The notes under the pieces are model-generated. The model was not told where the DNA came from. It made no database searches and saw only the letters and a program-made list of their open reading frames with translations. Below are positions 29,710 to 39,325 of a stretch of DNA of 64,000 bases, in pieces. The DNA is from Inquilinus limosus DSM 16000 (GTDB lineage: Bacteria > Pseudomonadota > Alphaproteobacteria > DSM-16000 > Inquilinaceae): the NCBI RefSeq assembly GCF_000423185.1, contig NZ_AUHM01000001.1:682001-746000 (forward strand). Direction: 5' to 3'. Made by a program: the position numbers and the translations under genes. Numbering within the stretch: position 1 is the first letter of the stretch; the number at the start of each line of letters is the position of its first letter.

Positions 29710-30387
29710 TCACCAGACGAACGGCACCAGCCGGTGACGAACGCGCCGGGCATAGTCCGGATAGCCGGGCAGGCCGCGATGCAGCTCGCGGTCCTCGAGC
29801 GCGGTGCGCATCGCCAGGATGACGGCGAAGGCGATGCAGGCGACGAGCCCCCACCAGGAGCCGAGCATCAGCGCGGTCGCCGCGAACCAGACCAGTGCCG
29901 CGGTGTAGAGCGGGTGTCGCACCACCGCATAGGGCCCGGTCGTGATCACCCTGTGCGCCCGCTCCTCCTGGATCCGCACCACCGGCGCCAGGAAGGTGTT
30001 CTCGCGGAAGACGAGGCCCATGGCGAGGAGCGAGAGAATCAGTGCCGCCGCCCCGGCCCATTGCAGCCAGGCCGGCATCGCCGACCAGCCGAAGCGCACC
30101 GCATCCAACCCGATCAGCACCAGCCAGAGCGGGAACAGCGCGAACAGGACCGGCAGCAGGATCCGGTCCCACAGCGGCTGGCCCTTCTGGAACGGCGATT
30201 TCATCCGTTCCTGCAGCAGCGCCGGGTCGTGCCGCGCCAGCCAAAGGCAGAACGGCACGGCGAGGCCGAAGAACAGGACCAGATAGACCCAGGCGGCCGG
30301 CCAGCGCAGCGTCCCGGCCGCGCCGAACAGCAGCAGCGCGAAGACCAGGGCTTCGATCGCGAGGGCGATCCAGACCTTCCTCGGCAT
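29710..30387 (-). CDS. Isoprenylcysteine methyltransferase (ICMT/PEMT)-like integral membrane protein
   Basis: A 225-residue protein with five hydrophobic segments and the SAM-binding pattern of the ICMT/PEMT family near the C-terminus: VITTGPYAVVRHPLYTA and LEDRELHRGLPGYPDYARRVRHRLVP. These bacterial proteins methylate small lipophilic or carboxyl groups in the inner membrane; substrates are mostly unknown. It is convergent with recQ. Confidence 0.85.
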   Translation of the reverse strand: MPRKVWIALAIEALVFALLLFGAAGTLRWPAAWVYLVLFFGLAVPFCLWLARHDPALLQERMKSPFQKGQPLWDRILLPVLFALFPLWLVLIGLDAVRFGWSAMPAWLQWAGAAALILSLLAMGLVFRENTFLAPVVRIQEERAHRVITTGPYAVVRHPLYTAALVWFAATALMLGSWWGLVACIAFAVILAMRTALEDRELHRGLPGYPDYARRVRHRLVPFVW

Positions 30388-30499
30388 CGCTCCGTTCCTC
30401 CGTCAGGCCGGCCCTGCGCCGATCGGGTTTGACCGGCCCGTCCCGCTGGCCGAAAGATGTCGGCCCGGTTTCGACTGAACAACATCGCCGCCGACCGAC

Positions 30500-31684
30500 A
30501 TGTCCAAGTCCCGCCGCCCCGCCACCATCCTCGCCCATGCCGGCCGCCACCCGAGAGCCAATCACGGCATGGTCAACCCGCCCGTCTATCACACGTCGAC
30601 CGTGCTGTGGCCGACGGTGGCGACGATGGACGCGGCGCATAGCGGCTTCGAGCACGGCCAGTACAGCTACGGCCGGATCGGCACCCCGACCAGCGAAGCC
30701 TTCGAGGACGCGGTCGCGGCGATCGAGGGCGGCCATGGCGCCATCGCCGTCTCCTCCGGCCTCGCCGCGGTCAACGTGGCGCTGACCGCCTTCGTCCGGG
30801 CCGGCGACCATGTGCTGATCACCGACAGCGCCTATGGCCCGACCCGGCGCTACGCCGATGCGGTGCTGAGCCGGTTCGGCGTCGAGGTCGAGTACTACGA
30901 CCCGCTGATCGGCGCCGGGATCGAGCGGCTGTTCCGCGACAACACCCGGCTGGTCTATCTCGAATCGCCGGGCTCGCTGACCTTCGAGGTGCAAGACGTG
31001 CCGGCGATCGCGACCGCCGCCCGGGCGCGCGGCATCGTGACGGCCCTGGACAACACCTGGGCCACGCCGCTCCATTTCGACGCCTTCGGCCACGGCGTCG
31101 ACGTCACGGTGCATGCCGCGACCAAATACATGGTCGGCCATTCCGACGCGATGATGGGCATCATCGGGGCCAAGGACAAATCGGTCTGGCAGACGCTGAA
31201 GACCTGTGCCGTCCTGGCCGGCCACTGCGCCGGGCCGGACGACCTGTATCTCGCCCAGCGCGGCCTGCGCACCATGGGGGTGCGGCTGCGCCAGCACCAG
31301 GAGAACGCGCTGGAGGTCGCGCTCTGGCTGCAGGCCCGGCCCGAAGTGTCGCGCGTGCTGTACCCCGCCCTGCCCCAGGATCCTGGCCATGCGCTGTGGC
31401 GCCGCGACTTCACCGGCGCCTCCGGCCTGTTCGCGATCGTGCTGAAGCCGGCCTCCAAGGCCCAGGTTGCGGCGATGCTGGACGGCATGGAGCTGTTCCA
31501 GATGGGCGCCAGCTGGGGCGGCTATGAGAGCCTGATCCTGCCGACCCATCCTGAGAAGATCCGCACCGCCACGCGCTGGGAGGCCGAGGGGCCGGGCATC
31601 CGGCTGCATGTCGGGCTGGAGGATCCGGCCGACCTGATCGCCGATCTGGAGGCCGGCCTCGACCGGCTGAGGGCCGCGGCATGA
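30500..31684 (+). CDS. metC: Cystathionine beta-lyase (Cys/Met metabolism PLP enzyme)
   Basis: A 394-residue fold-type I PLP enzyme. The Schiff-base lysine is K209 in [33 protein letters not shown] and [11 protein letters not shown] are the cofactor and active-site loops. The order YSYGRxGTPT and MVGHSDxMMG matches cystathionine beta-lyases of alphaproteobacteria, which make homocysteine, pyruvate and ammonia from cystathionine. Its stop overlaps the hisI start (ATGA). No SAM-II riboswitch is visible upstream. Confidence 0.92.
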   Translation: MSKSRRPATILAHAGRHPRANHGMVNPPVYHTSTVLWPTVATMDAAHSGFEHGQYSYGRIGTPTSEAFEDAVAAIEGGHGAIAVSSGLAAVNVALTAFVRAGDHVLITDSAYGPTRRYADAVLSRFGVEVEYYDPLIGAGIERLFRDNTRLVYLESPGSLTFEVQDVPAIATAARARGIVTALDNTWATPLHFDAFGHGVDVTVHAATKYMVGHSDAMMGIIGAKDKSVWQTLKTCAVLAGHCAGPDDLYLAQRGLRTMGVRLRQHQENALEVALWLQARPEVSRVLYPALPQDPGHALWRRDFTGASGLFAIVLKPASKAQVAAMLDGMELFQMGASWGGYESLILPTHPEKIRTATRWEAEGPGIRLHVGLEDPADLIADLEAGLDRLRAAA

Positions 31685-32079
31685 ACGCGGAGACGCTTCT
31701 CGACGAGGTCCGGTTCGACGCCGACGGGCTGGTCCCGACCATCGCCCAGCAGCACGACAGCGGCGAGATCCTGATGCTGGCCTGGATGAACCGTGAGGCG
31801 CTGGCCGAGACGCTGGCGACCGGCCGGGTCTGCTACTGGTCGCGCTCGCGCCGGGCGCTGTGGCGCAAGGGCGACACCTCCGGCCAGGTGCAGCGACTGG
31901 TCGAGCTGCGCCTGGACTGCGACGGCGACGCCGTGCTGGTCCGGGTCGACCAGACCGGCGTGGCCTGCCACACCGGCCGGCGCAGCTGCTTCTTCCGGGT
32001 TGCCCGCGACGGCGCCTGGCACACCGACCTGCCGGTGCTGCAGGACCCGAAGGCGCTGTACGGGCACGGTCACGAGTGA
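31681..32079 (+). CDS. hisI: Phosphoribosyl-AMP cyclohydrolase
   Basis: A 132-residue enzyme of histidine biosynthesis that opens the purine ring of phosphoribosyl-AMP. Zinc and magnesium ligands are seen in DCDGDAVLV and [20 protein letters not shown] and [17 protein letters not shown] are family signatures. It overlaps metC by four bases, an odd pairing of methionine and histidine genes. Confidence 0.96.
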   Translation: MNAETLLDEVRFDADGLVPTIAQQHDSGEILMLAWMNREALAETLATGRVCYWSRSRRALWRKGDTSGQVQRLVELRLDCDGDAVLVRVDQTGVACHTGRRSCFFRVARDGAWHTDLPVLQDPKALYGHGHE

Positions 32080-32107
32080 TCGGGCGGGTGGAGCGCTAGC
32101 GCCGGAT

Positions 32108-32572
32108 TCAGCCGAGCGGGACGTCCGCGGCGACGAGAAACCACGGCAGGGCGAGGCCGGCGATCCGGCCGATCCTCCATGTCCACGACAGGTCGAAACC
32201 GGGCCGCTCGACCACGCGGTCCAAGTCGATCACCAGCACCTCGTGCAGGCTGGTGTCGTTGGTCGCGGCCCAGTGGTTGATGCGGTTCGAGCCGTCGATC
32301 ACCCAGAACGCACCCGACCGGCGGGCCAGGATCACCGGCCCCCGCAGCCCCCAGGGCTCCAGCCGGTCATGGCGCCCGCCGCCGTGCCGCGCGAGCGCGT
32401 CGGTCGACCACAGCTCCTTGGAGATGCGCCACCGGCCATCGCCGGGCGGCAGCTCGCCGAACCGCTTCGCCAGAAGGCGCCGCAGCACGTTGCGACCCCG
32501 CCACGCCCCCCTCCGGCGATGGTTCCGCAGGACACGCCAGACCTCGCGCCAAAGGCGATCCCGGTACCGCAC
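32108..32572 (-). CDS. Conserved-looking hypothetical protein
   Basis: A 154-residue reading frame if the GTG at 32572 is used, which has GGGGAAA upstream; a longer frame to 32659 is possible. The N-terminus is very basic (RDRLWREVWRVLRNHRRR), and the C-terminal half has a well-formed globular pattern (GPVILARRSGAFWVIDGSN, DTSLHEVLVIDLDRVVE). I do not recognise a family. It is convergent with hisI and divergent from the deacetylase. Confidence 0.55.
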   Translation of the reverse strand: MRYRDRLWREVWRVLRNHRRRGAWRGRNVLRRLLAKRFGELPPGDGRWRISKELWSTDALARHGGGRHDRLEPWGLRGPVILARRSGAFWVIDGSNRINHWAATNDTSLHEVLVIDLDRVVERPGFDLSWTWRIGRIAGLALPWFLVAADVPLG

Positions 32573-32838
32573 TCGTACTTTCCCCTTCCCGAGCCTGGGG
32601 CCTTTTTTTGGCAAGCCCACAGGCGATGCGCGCACCCTGCCGCCGAGGGGCGGCATCAATCACGGGTTGCAAACGGCAGATTACATTTTTGTGACACTTC
32701 AGCCAACACGTCATCCTCGCCGCCTCGATCGCAGTCCGCGGCAGCGAAGAGGGCTAGGATTCGAATCGTGGCTGGGAACGGGGGATCGCGGAGGCGCCTC
32801 GGCCAGGCTCCACCTACGGATGAGGAACCTCAGGCAAG

Positions 32839-33675
32839 ATGCTGAAAATGCTCGCTACTGTCCTGCTCGCGTCGGTCGCGGCGGCACGACCGGGCCTGGC
32901 CGCCGAGGTCGCCATCACCCTGGATGACCTGCCCTATGCCGTGCCGTCGCGCGTGTCGCCGCAGGAAGGGCTGGTGATCGTCGAGGCGGTCAACCGGACC
33001 CTCGCCCGGTACGGCGTGACCGCGACGGGCTTCGCCATCGGGGAGAAGGTGGCCCCGGACAGCCTCCCGGCCCTCCGCGCCTTCGTGCGGGCCGGCCATG
33101 GGCTGGGGAACCACAGCTGGTCGCATCCGGACTACAACCAGCTCACGCCGGAAGCGTTCAGGCTGGAGACGGTCCGGGCCGACCGTGCGCTCGCGGACTG
33201 GCTGACCGAGGGCAAATACTATCGTTTCCCCTTCCTCCATCAGGGCGAGACGCCGGAGAAGCGGGAAGCGGCGGCGGCGATCCTGGCGCAGCTCGGCTAC
33301 CGGAACGTGCCGGTCTCGATCGACAACGACGAGTACCGGTTCAACGACGACTACATGAAGGCCCTGGCCAAGGGCGACCGCGAAGCGGCGCAGGAGATCG
33401 CCGGCCGCTACCTGCGGCACATGCAGGAGAGGACCGGGTACTTCCAGGCGCTGGCGCAGGGCAGGCTCAGCCGCGACGTCAGGCACATCCTGCTGCTGCA
33501 CATGAACCGGATCAACGCCGACCACCTCGGCGACCTGCTCGGCTGGTACAAGGCCCAGGGCTGGAGCTTCATCACGGTGCAGGAAGCGCTGACCGACCCC
33601 GTCTATTCGGCGGATGACCGCTATGTCGGGCCGAAGGGCCTGTCGCAGATCGAGCGCGTGACCGCGCGGCCCTGA
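32839..33675 (+). CDS. Exported polysaccharide deacetylase (NodB homology domain)
   Basis: A 278-residue protein with a signal peptide (MLKMLATVLLASVAAA ... GLAA). Metal and catalytic residues: D29-D30 in AITLDDLP, and H92/H96 in GNHSWSHPDYN, the NodB TFDD and H(S/T)xxHP motifs. The late motif around ILLLHMNRINADHL also fits. It likely removes N- or O-acetyl groups from a cell-wall or surface glycan in the periplasm. Confidence 0.88.
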   Translation: MLKMLATVLLASVAAARPGLAAEVAITLDDLPYAVPSRVSPQEGLVIVEAVNRTLARYGVTATGFAIGEKVAPDSLPALRAFVRAGHGLGNHSWSHPDYNQLTPEAFRLETVRADRALADWLTEGKYYRFPFLHQGETPEKREAAAAILAQLGYRNVPVSIDNDEYRFNDDYMKALAKGDREAAQEIAGRYLRHMQERTGYFQALAQGRLSRDVRHILLLHMNRINADHLGDLLGWYKAQGWSFITVQEALTDPVYSADDRYVGPKGLSQIERVTARP

Positions 33676-33693
33676 ACCTCCTGGAAACGGCCT

Positions 33694-33725
33694 GCGAGGG
33701 ACACCGACGCTCCGGCGCCCCTCGC
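33694..33725. terminator. Weak hairpin between convergent genes
   Basis: GCGAGGG (33694-33700) can pair with CCCTCGC (33719-33725) across an 18-base loop between the deacetylase and MFS stops. No T-run; only a possible bidirectional terminator. Confidence 0.3.
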
Positions 33726-33733
33726 CTGTCGCG

Positions 33734-35056
33734 TCAGCGGTCGCCGGCGACCCGGGTCAGGTCCTGGTCATGGGTCTCCCGGATCAGCCACACCGCGGTC
33801 AGGCTGATCACCGCAGCGATGCTGATGTAGCCGCCGACCCAGCCGAGCCCGCCCTGCTCGACCAGCGTCTGGGCGATGTAGGGCGCCAGCGAGGCGCCGA
33901 GGATGCCGGCCAGGTTGTAGGTCAGCGAGGCGCCGGTGTAGCGCACCCGGGTCGGGAACAGCTCGGGCAGGAAGGCGCCCATCGGGCCGAAGATCAGCCC
34001 CATCAGGAACAGCCCGAGGCACAGGAACAGCGTCACCAGAAGCACCGAGCCGCTGCCCAGCAGCGGGGCGAGGGCGAAGCCGAACAGCGCCGTCAGCACG
34101 CCGCCGATGATCAGCACCGGACGCCGCCCGATGCGGTCGCTGAGGCGCGAGGCGATCGGAATGCCGATGCCGAGGAAGATGATGGCGAAGCACTCCAGCC
34201 CGAGGAAGGCCTGGCGCGAATAGCCGAGCGCCTTGGTGCCGTAGCCGAGCGCGAACACCGTGGTGATGTAGAACAGGGCGTAGCACGACACCATCGCCAG
34301 GGTGCCGAGGATGGTGAGCCGGCCGTGGCGGACCAGCACCTCGCCGATCGGCACGCGCACCCGCTCCTGCCGCTCCATCGCGTCGCGGAATACCGGGGTT
34401 TCGACCAGCTTCAGCCGGACATAGAGGCCGACCGCCACCAGCGCGGCGCTGAGCAGGAAGGGCACGCGCCAGCCCCAGCTGCGGAACTGGTCATCGTCCA
34501 GCCCCAGCGCTAGCAGCAGGAACAGCCCGTTGGCGGCGAGGAAGCCGATCGGCGCGCCGAGCTGCGGGAACATGCCGAACCAGCCGCGCTTGCCGGCCGG
34601 GGCGTTCTCCACCGCCAGCAGCGCCGCGCCGCCCCATTCGCCGCCGAGGCCGAGCCCCTGGCCGAAGCGCATCAGGCACAGGAGGGCGGGCGCCACCCAG
34701 CCGATCGCGGCATAGCCGGGCAGGACGCCGATCAGCGTGGTCGAGATGCCCATCAGCAGCAGCGACGTCACCAGAGTCGCCTTGCGGCCGATGCGGTCGC
34801 CGAAATGGCCGAGCAGCGCCGAGCCGATCGGCCGGGCGAGGAAGGCGATGGCGAAGGTCGCGAAGGCGGCGAGAAGCTGCGCCGTCTCGGACTCCTGGGG
34901 GAAGAACACCGGCCCGAAGACCAGGGCCGCGGCCGTGCCGTAGATGTAGAAATCGTAGAACTCGATGGCTGTGCCGACCAGGCTGGCCACCACGATCCGG
35001 CCAGTGGTGTTGGCGGCGGCCGGGGCGGCCGTCCTCCCGAATGTTGTGTCCGTCAT
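33734..35056 (-). CDS. MFS transporter, metabolite:H+ symporter (MHS) family
   Basis: A 440-residue protein from ATG 35056, with 12 predicted membrane segments. IEFYDFYIYGTAAAL in the first segment, GHFGDRIGRKATLV after segment 2 and SDRIGRRPVLIIG in the middle are the MHS signatures shared by ShiA, KgtP and ProP-like carriers. It should take up a carboxylate or similar metabolite with protons. The substrate is not clear; no catabolic genes adjoin. Confidence 0.9.
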   Translation of the reverse strand: MTDTTFGRTAAPAAANTTGRIVVASLVGTAIEFYDFYIYGTAAALVFGPVFFPQESETAQLLAAFATFAIAFLARPIGSALLGHFGDRIGRKATLVTSLLLMGISTTLIGVLPGYAAIGWVAPALLCLMRFGQGLGLGGEWGGAALLAVENAPAGKRGWFGMFPQLGAPIGFLAANGLFLLLALGLDDDQFRSWGWRVPFLLSAALVAVGLYVRLKLVETPVFRDAMERQERVRVPIGEVLVRHGRLTILGTLAMVSCYALFYITTVFALGYGTKALGYSRQAFLGLECFAIIFLGIGIPIASRLSDRIGRRPVLIIGGVLTALFGFALAPLLGSGSVLLVTLFLCLGLFLMGLIFGPMGAFLPELFPTRVRYTGASLTYNLAGILGASLAPYIAQTLVEQGGLGWVGGYISIAAVISLTAVWLIRETHDQDLTRVAGDR

Positions 35057-35302
35057 GAAGGGATGTACCAATCGTTGCGCAGCTTTTCGAGGCTGCGTTC
35101 CTTTTCTGTCGCTGTTGCCGGTCCCGTCAACCGCAAGCGGACCGGCCGGCCCGGCGTCTCGGACATGACTGCAGCGCGCAAGGCGAAGATTGCCGTCCCG
35201 CCGCGACGATCTTGCGATCGGAGCCGGAACGGAGCATCAAGCGTTCGTCGCCCGGAGGACCCGGCGCCTCCATCCGTTCGACGTCGAAGGACCCGTTGCT
35301 CG

Positions 35303-35902
35303 ATGACCGACCGTAAAGCCGGCCAAGTCCGGCCGGACATGAATCCCTGGCTGTTCTTCCGCCGCTGGCTCGCCAACCCGCGCGAGGTGGGGTCGGTGAC
35401 GCCCTCCTCTCCCGCCCTGACGCGACGGCTGACCCAGGAGATCGTCCGCGGTCCCGACGAGTATGTGATCGAGCTGGGCGGCGGCACCGGGGCCATCACC
35501 CGCGGCATTCTCGAGCGCGGCGTCCCGGCCGAGCGCCTCTACGTGCTCGAGATCAACCCGGAGATGGCGCAGCATCTGCGCGAGACCTTCCCGGGCATCC
35601 ATGTGGTCGAGGGCGATGCCCGCCGCCTGCGCGAGATCCTGCCGCCCGAGGTGGTCGGCAAGGTCGGCACCACCGTGTGCGGCATCCCGATGCTGCTGCT
35701 GACGCTGGAGGAGCAGAAGGCGATCCTCGATTCGGCTTATTCGGTGATGCCGAAGGGGCGGCAGGTCGTGCTCTACACCTATGCCCTTTCCTCGCCGCTG
35801 CAGCGCGAGGCGCTGGACCTGACCGGCCGCCGCGTCGGCTTCGTCCCGGCCAACATCCCGCCGGCCTCGGTCTGGGCCTACCGGCAGCGCAGCGCCGGCT
35901 GA
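35303..35902 (+). CDS. PmtA/KsgA-like SAM-dependent methyltransferase
   Basis: A 199-residue protein (an inner ATG at 35339 is a second possible start). NPWLFFRRWLANPREVGSVTPSSPALTRRL and motif I VIELGGGTGAITRGIL are characteristic of the phospholipid N-methyltransferase (PmtA) group of rhizobia, which makes phosphatidylcholine from phosphatidylethanolamine; related rRNA dimethyltransferases share the fold. The GIPMLLLTLEEQ stretch stands where motif IV would be. Divergent from the MFS gene. Confidence 0.75.
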   Translation: MTDRKAGQVRPDMNPWLFFRRWLANPREVGSVTPSSPALTRRLTQEIVRGPDEYVIELGGGTGAITRGILERGVPAERLYVLEINPEMAQHLRETFPGIHVVEGDARRLREILPPEVVGKVGTTVCGIPMLLLTLEEQKAILDSAYSVMPKGRQVVLYTYALSSPLQREALDLTGRRVGFVPANIPPASVWAYRQRSAG

Positions 35903-36045
35903 CGCGCCCTGCTCCGCTTCCGCCGTTATGCGCGACAGGGCATAATTCCCACCTGACGGATTCGACCGGCGACGGCCCGGCCGGCCGGTCATGCATTCAT
36001 GGCCGGCACGATGCCGGGTCGCCGGGGCTTCGAGGGATGGTGACG

Positions 36046-36885
36046 ATGAGACCTTCGCTTCTTCTGATCGCCGCGCTCGGGCTCGCGCTGCCGACTGCGC
36101 CGCCGGCCCACGCCCAAGGCCCCGCCTATCACCTCCAGCTCCAGGTCAACAGCACGATGGGCCTGGGCGGCGGATCGTGCCGGGTCAGCACCGGGGTGAT
36201 CGGCACCTATCCCGACAGCGCCGGCCGGCTGGCCATCGGCACGCCGGTCGATCTGGTCATCCCCTGCGCCGCGGCCGGGGCGTCCTTCTTCGATGCCCGT
36301 CTGGCCGGCCGTCCGGGCGCTTTCCAGCCCGCCGGGCCGGATGCGCTGCGGCCGCTGGCGACCCCCGTGCCGCTGCCGGCGGCCACCCCGGCGGCGCCGA
36401 GCCTGGCGCCGCCTCCGCCACAGCCGCAGCAGGTGCTGCAGCCGCAGCCGCGGCAGGTGCTGATCGCCCCGACCGCGCCCACGACCCGGACCGCACCCCC
36501 CGCCGCGCCGCGGTGGCAGGCGCCTCAGACGCCGCAGCCGATGCAGCCGCTGCCGGCCACGCCGGTGGCGCCGTCGCGCCCGCTGGTCATCCAAGGGGCA
36601 GCGCCGCCGGTGACCGCCGCCCCGGTCACGGCGCCGCCGGGCCCCGCCTTCACCCCGCCGCCATCCCCCTCCTTCGGAACGCCGACGCCGCTGCAGCCGG
36701 CCCAGGGCGGCGACACCGCCACGATGCGCCCGGACGCCGCGATCGTGCTGAACTTCGGCCCCGCCAGCGCCGCTCGGACCGGGACGTCGCAGCGCGTCGT
36801 GCTGCCGACCGATCCGGGTTATCCGGCGCTGCTGACCCAGCTCGGCGGCATCGTGCCGGGGCAGACCAAGCCGCTGCCGCGATAG
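36046..36885 (+). CDS. Exported proline-rich hypothetical protein
   Basis: A 279-residue protein with GAGGG before the ATG at 36046 (an ATG at 36037 is also in frame). Signal peptide MRPSLLLIAALGLALPTA ending AHA. Residues about 25-90 form a small folded part with two cysteines (GGGSCRVST and VIPCAAAG, possible disulfide). Residues about 105-225 are almost all P, A, Q and T, a likely flexible wall-spanning linker, followed by a short C-terminal segment. Function unknown. Confidence 0.7.
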   Translation: MRPSLLLIAALGLALPTAPPAHAQGPAYHLQLQVNSTMGLGGGSCRVSTGVIGTYPDSAGRLAIGTPVDLVIPCAAAGASFFDARLAGRPGAFQPAGPDALRPLATPVPLPAATPAAPSLAPPPPQPQQVLQPQPRQVLIAPTAPTTRTAPPAAPRWQAPQTPQPMQPLPATPVAPSRPLVIQGAAPPVTAAPVTAPPGPAFTPPPSPSFGTPTPLQPAQGGDTATMRPDAAIVLNFGPASAARTGTSQRVVLPTDPGYPALLTQLGGIVPGQTKPLPR

Positions 36886-36897
36886 GTGCGTGGGCCC

Positions 36898-37389
36898 ATG
36901 CTGCCGTCCTTCGAGACGCCGCGCCTGTTGCTGCGGCCGCGGATCATGGCCGATCTCGAGGACTGCCTGGCGATGGACCGCGATCCCGAGGTGGTGCGCC
37001 ATATCGACGGGCCCTGGGCCGATCCGGAGGCGCACCGCCGCTTCGTCGAGGACCGGATCACCCGAGCCTATCCGGACGGCATGGGCTACTGGACGGTGCG
37101 GACGAAGGCACCCGAAGGCCGCTTCCTCGGCTGGGTGCTGTTGATCCCCGCCGACGCCGTGGGGCCGGAGATCGAGATCGGCTGGCGGCTGGTTCGCGCC
37201 GCCTGGGGCCGGGGCTACGCCACCGAAGCTGCGGCGCCGGTCCTGGACCATGCGCGTGAGACGCTGGGAGTGACGGTGATCGCCGACATCGATCCGGGCA
37301 ACACCGGTTCGATCCGGGTGGCCGAGAAGATCGGGATGCACCGCGTCAATCCCGCCGGCGCGGGCCGTTATATCCGCTATTCCAGCTAG
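36898..37389 (+). CDS. GNAT acetyltransferase, RimJ/RimL type
   Basis: A 163-residue protein. FETPRLLLRPR at the start and GWRLVRAAWGRGYATEAAAPVLDHA, with NTGSIRVAEKIGMHRV, are the RimJ/RimL-type signatures. The start ATG 36898 follows shortly after the previous stop. Its stop codon overlaps that of the thiolase on the other strand (CTAG at 37386-37389). Substrate unknown. Confidence 0.88.
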   Translation: MLPSFETPRLLLRPRIMADLEDCLAMDRDPEVVRHIDGPWADPEAHRRFVEDRITRAYPDGMGYWTVRTKAPEGRFLGWVLLIPADAVGPEIEIGWRLVRAAWGRGYATEAAAPVLDHARETLGVTVIADIDPGNTGSIRVAEKIGMHRVNPAGAGRYIRYSS

Positions 37390-38573
37390 GCCCGCTCGAT
37401 CGCGATCGCCGTGGCCTCGCCGCCGCCGATGCAGAGGGCGGCGACGCCGCGGCGCAGGCCGTGGCGCCGCATCGCCGCCAGCAGGGTGACGATCAGCCGG
37501 GCGCCGGTGGCGCCGATCGGGTGGCCGAGGGCGCAGGCGCCGCCATGGATGTTGACCCTGTCCTGCGGCAGGTCGAGCTCGCGCATCGCCGCCATCACCA
37601 CGCAGGCGAAGGCCTCGTTGATCTCGAACAGCTCGACCTCGCCCGCCCGCCAGCCGATGCGGTCGAGCAGCGTCCGGATCGCGCCGATCGGCGCCGTGGT
37701 GAACCATTCCGGCGCCTGGGAATGGGTGGCGTGGCCGCGGATCGCCGCCAGCACCGGCAGGCCCAGCCGGTCGGCGACCGAGCGCCGGGCCAGGACCAAC
37801 GCCGCGGCGCCGTCGGCATTGGCGCTGGAGCTGGCGGCGGTGATGGCGCCGTCCGAGCGGAAGGCCGGCTTGAGCATCGGGATCCTGTCGGCCGACAGGC
37901 CCTGCGGATTCTCGTCGACCGCGATCTCGACGGTGCCGCTCTTGGCAGGGACCGGGACCGGCGTGATCTCGGCGGCGAAGGCTCCGGCCGCGATGGCCGC
38001 CTGGGCCCGCTGCAGCGAGACCGCGGCATAGGCGTCCTGGTCCGCCCGGCTGAAGCCGTAGCGGGCGGCCGTGGCCTCGCCGAAATCGCCCATCGCCCGG
38101 CCCTTGTCATAGGCGTCCTCGAGCCCGTCCAGCGCCGCGTGGTCGAAGATCCGGCCATGGCCGAAGCGCAGCCCGTCGCGGACACCGGGCAGCAGCCAGG
38201 GCGCGTTCGACATGCTCTCCATGCCGCCGGCGACGACGATGCCGGCGGAGCCGGCGGCGATCAGGTCGCGGCCGAGCATCGCCGCCTTCATGCCGGAGCC
38301 GCAGACCTTGTTCACCGTGGTCGCCCCGGCCGCATCCGGCAGGCCGGCGCCACGGGCAGCCTGGCGCGCCGGGGCCTGGCCCTGCCCTGCCGGCAGCACG
38401 CAGCCCATCAGCACTTCGTCGACCTGCGCCGGGGCCACACCGGCCCGGGCCACAGCGGCGGCGATCGCGGCCGCGCCGAGTTGCGGCGCAGCCAGCGGCG
38501 CCAGCGCGCCGCGGAAGCGGCCGAGCGGCGTGCGGGCGGATCCGACGATCACGACGGGATCTTCGGCGGACAT
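37386..38573 (-). CDS. Acetyl-CoA acetyltransferase (thiolase)
   Basis: A 395-residue thiolase. Nucleophilic cysteine C91 in NKVCGSGMKA, GGMESMSNAPWLL, the histidine in GGACALGHPIGATGARL and the second cysteine in ALCIGGGEATA complete the catalytic set. It should join two acetyl-CoA to acetoacetyl-CoA or act in beta-oxidation. The divergent TetR gene probably controls it through the palindrome at 38596-38623. It is not next to PHB genes. Confidence 0.94.
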   Translation of the reverse strand: MSAEDPVVIVGSARTPLGRFRGALAPLAAPQLGAAAIAAAVARAGVAPAQVDEVLMGCVLPAGQGQAPARQAARGAGLPDAAGATTVNKVCGSGMKAAMLGRDLIAAGSAGIVVAGGMESMSNAPWLLPGVRDGLRFGHGRIFDHAALDGLEDAYDKGRAMGDFGEATAARYGFSRADQDAYAAVSLQRAQAAIAAGAFAAEITPVPVPAKSGTVEIAVDENPQGLSADRIPMLKPAFRSDGAITAASSSANADGAAALVLARRSVADRLGLPVLAAIRGHATHSQAPEWFTTAPIGAIRTLLDRIGWRAGEVELFEINEAFACVVMAAMRELDLPQDRVNIHGGACALGHPIGATGARLIVTLLAAMRRHGLRRGVAALCIGGGEATAIAIERA

Positions 38574-38595
38574 CGGAATTCCCTTGGATCGTTAT

Positions 38596-38623
38596 ATGAC
38601 GATCACAATATTATAACCGTCAT
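38596..38623. promoter_or_regulatory. Palindromic operator between thiolase and TetR genes
   Basis: ATGACG ... CGTCAT arms 16 bases apart, centred at 38609.5, in an AT-rich stretch (GATCACAATATTATAACC between) of a 99-base divergent intergenic region. Size and place fit a TetR dimer site controlling both genes. Confidence 0.6.
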
Positions 38624-38672
38624 CTAAAAAGGCAATCTCCGCCGTCATCGGCGAGGACACCGGGAGGCCGGC

Positions 38673-39269
38673 ATGCGCTACAGCAAGGACCACAAGCAGG
38701 AGACGCGGGAGCGGATCATCCGCACCGCGGCGAAACGGTTCCGCGAGGACGGGGTGGAGGCGGTGGGCGTCGCTTCGCTGATGGCCGATGCCGGGCTGAC
38801 CCATGGCGGCTTCTACGCCCATTTCCCGTCCAAGGAGGCGCTGGTGGCCGCCGCCTGCACCGAGGGTTTCGGCGAGAGCCAGACCCGCCTGCGCCAGATC
38901 GTCGAGCGCCACCCGCCCGGCGAGCGGCTGACGGCGCTGGCGGAGGCCTATCTGTCGCCGACGCATCGCGACCATCCGGGCGAAGGCTGCACCGCCGCCG
39001 CGATCGGGCCGGAGATCGCCCGCCATCCGGCGGACACCCGTGCCGCGTTCACCCATGGTTTGCGCGGGCTCCTGGCGCTGGCCGAGGAAGCGATCGAGGC
39101 CGATGGCGGCGATCCGACGGCGGCACCCCAGGCGGTCGCCGCGATGATCGGCGCCCTGATCCTGGCCCGCGCGGTGACCGACGAAGCCCTGTCGGACCGT
39201 CTCCTCACGGACGGGGTGCAGGCCGTCCGCCGTCTCGCGCCACGCGGGGCCAAGCCGCCGCCCGGGTGA
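38673..39269 (+). CDS. TetR family transcriptional regulator
   Basis: A 198-residue regulator. The N-terminal helix-turn-helix is typical: TRERIIRTAAKRFREDG, VASLMADAGLTHGGFYAHFPSKEAL. The C-terminal ligand-binding part fits the group that often accompanies fatty-acid or drug genes. Divergent from the thiolase with a palindrome between, so it likely represses that gene and itself. Confidence 0.92.
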   Translation: MRYSKDHKQETRERIIRTAAKRFREDGVEAVGVASLMADAGLTHGGFYAHFPSKEALVAAACTEGFGESQTRLRQIVERHPPGERLTALAEAYLSPTHRDHPGEGCTAAAIGPEIARHPADTRAAFTHGLRGLLALAEEAIEADGGDPTAAPQAVAAMIGALILARAVTDEALSDRLLTDGVQAVRRLAPRGAKPPPG

Positions 39270-39325
39270 TATGATCCGAGCTCCTTGTGATTCGACCCCA
39301 ATTCACGTCACCGGGAGCACCCGTC

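Noticed and set aside
30388-30499. SAM-II riboswitch before metC
   Set aside because: The conserved SAM-II sequence blocks are absent in this 112-base leader.
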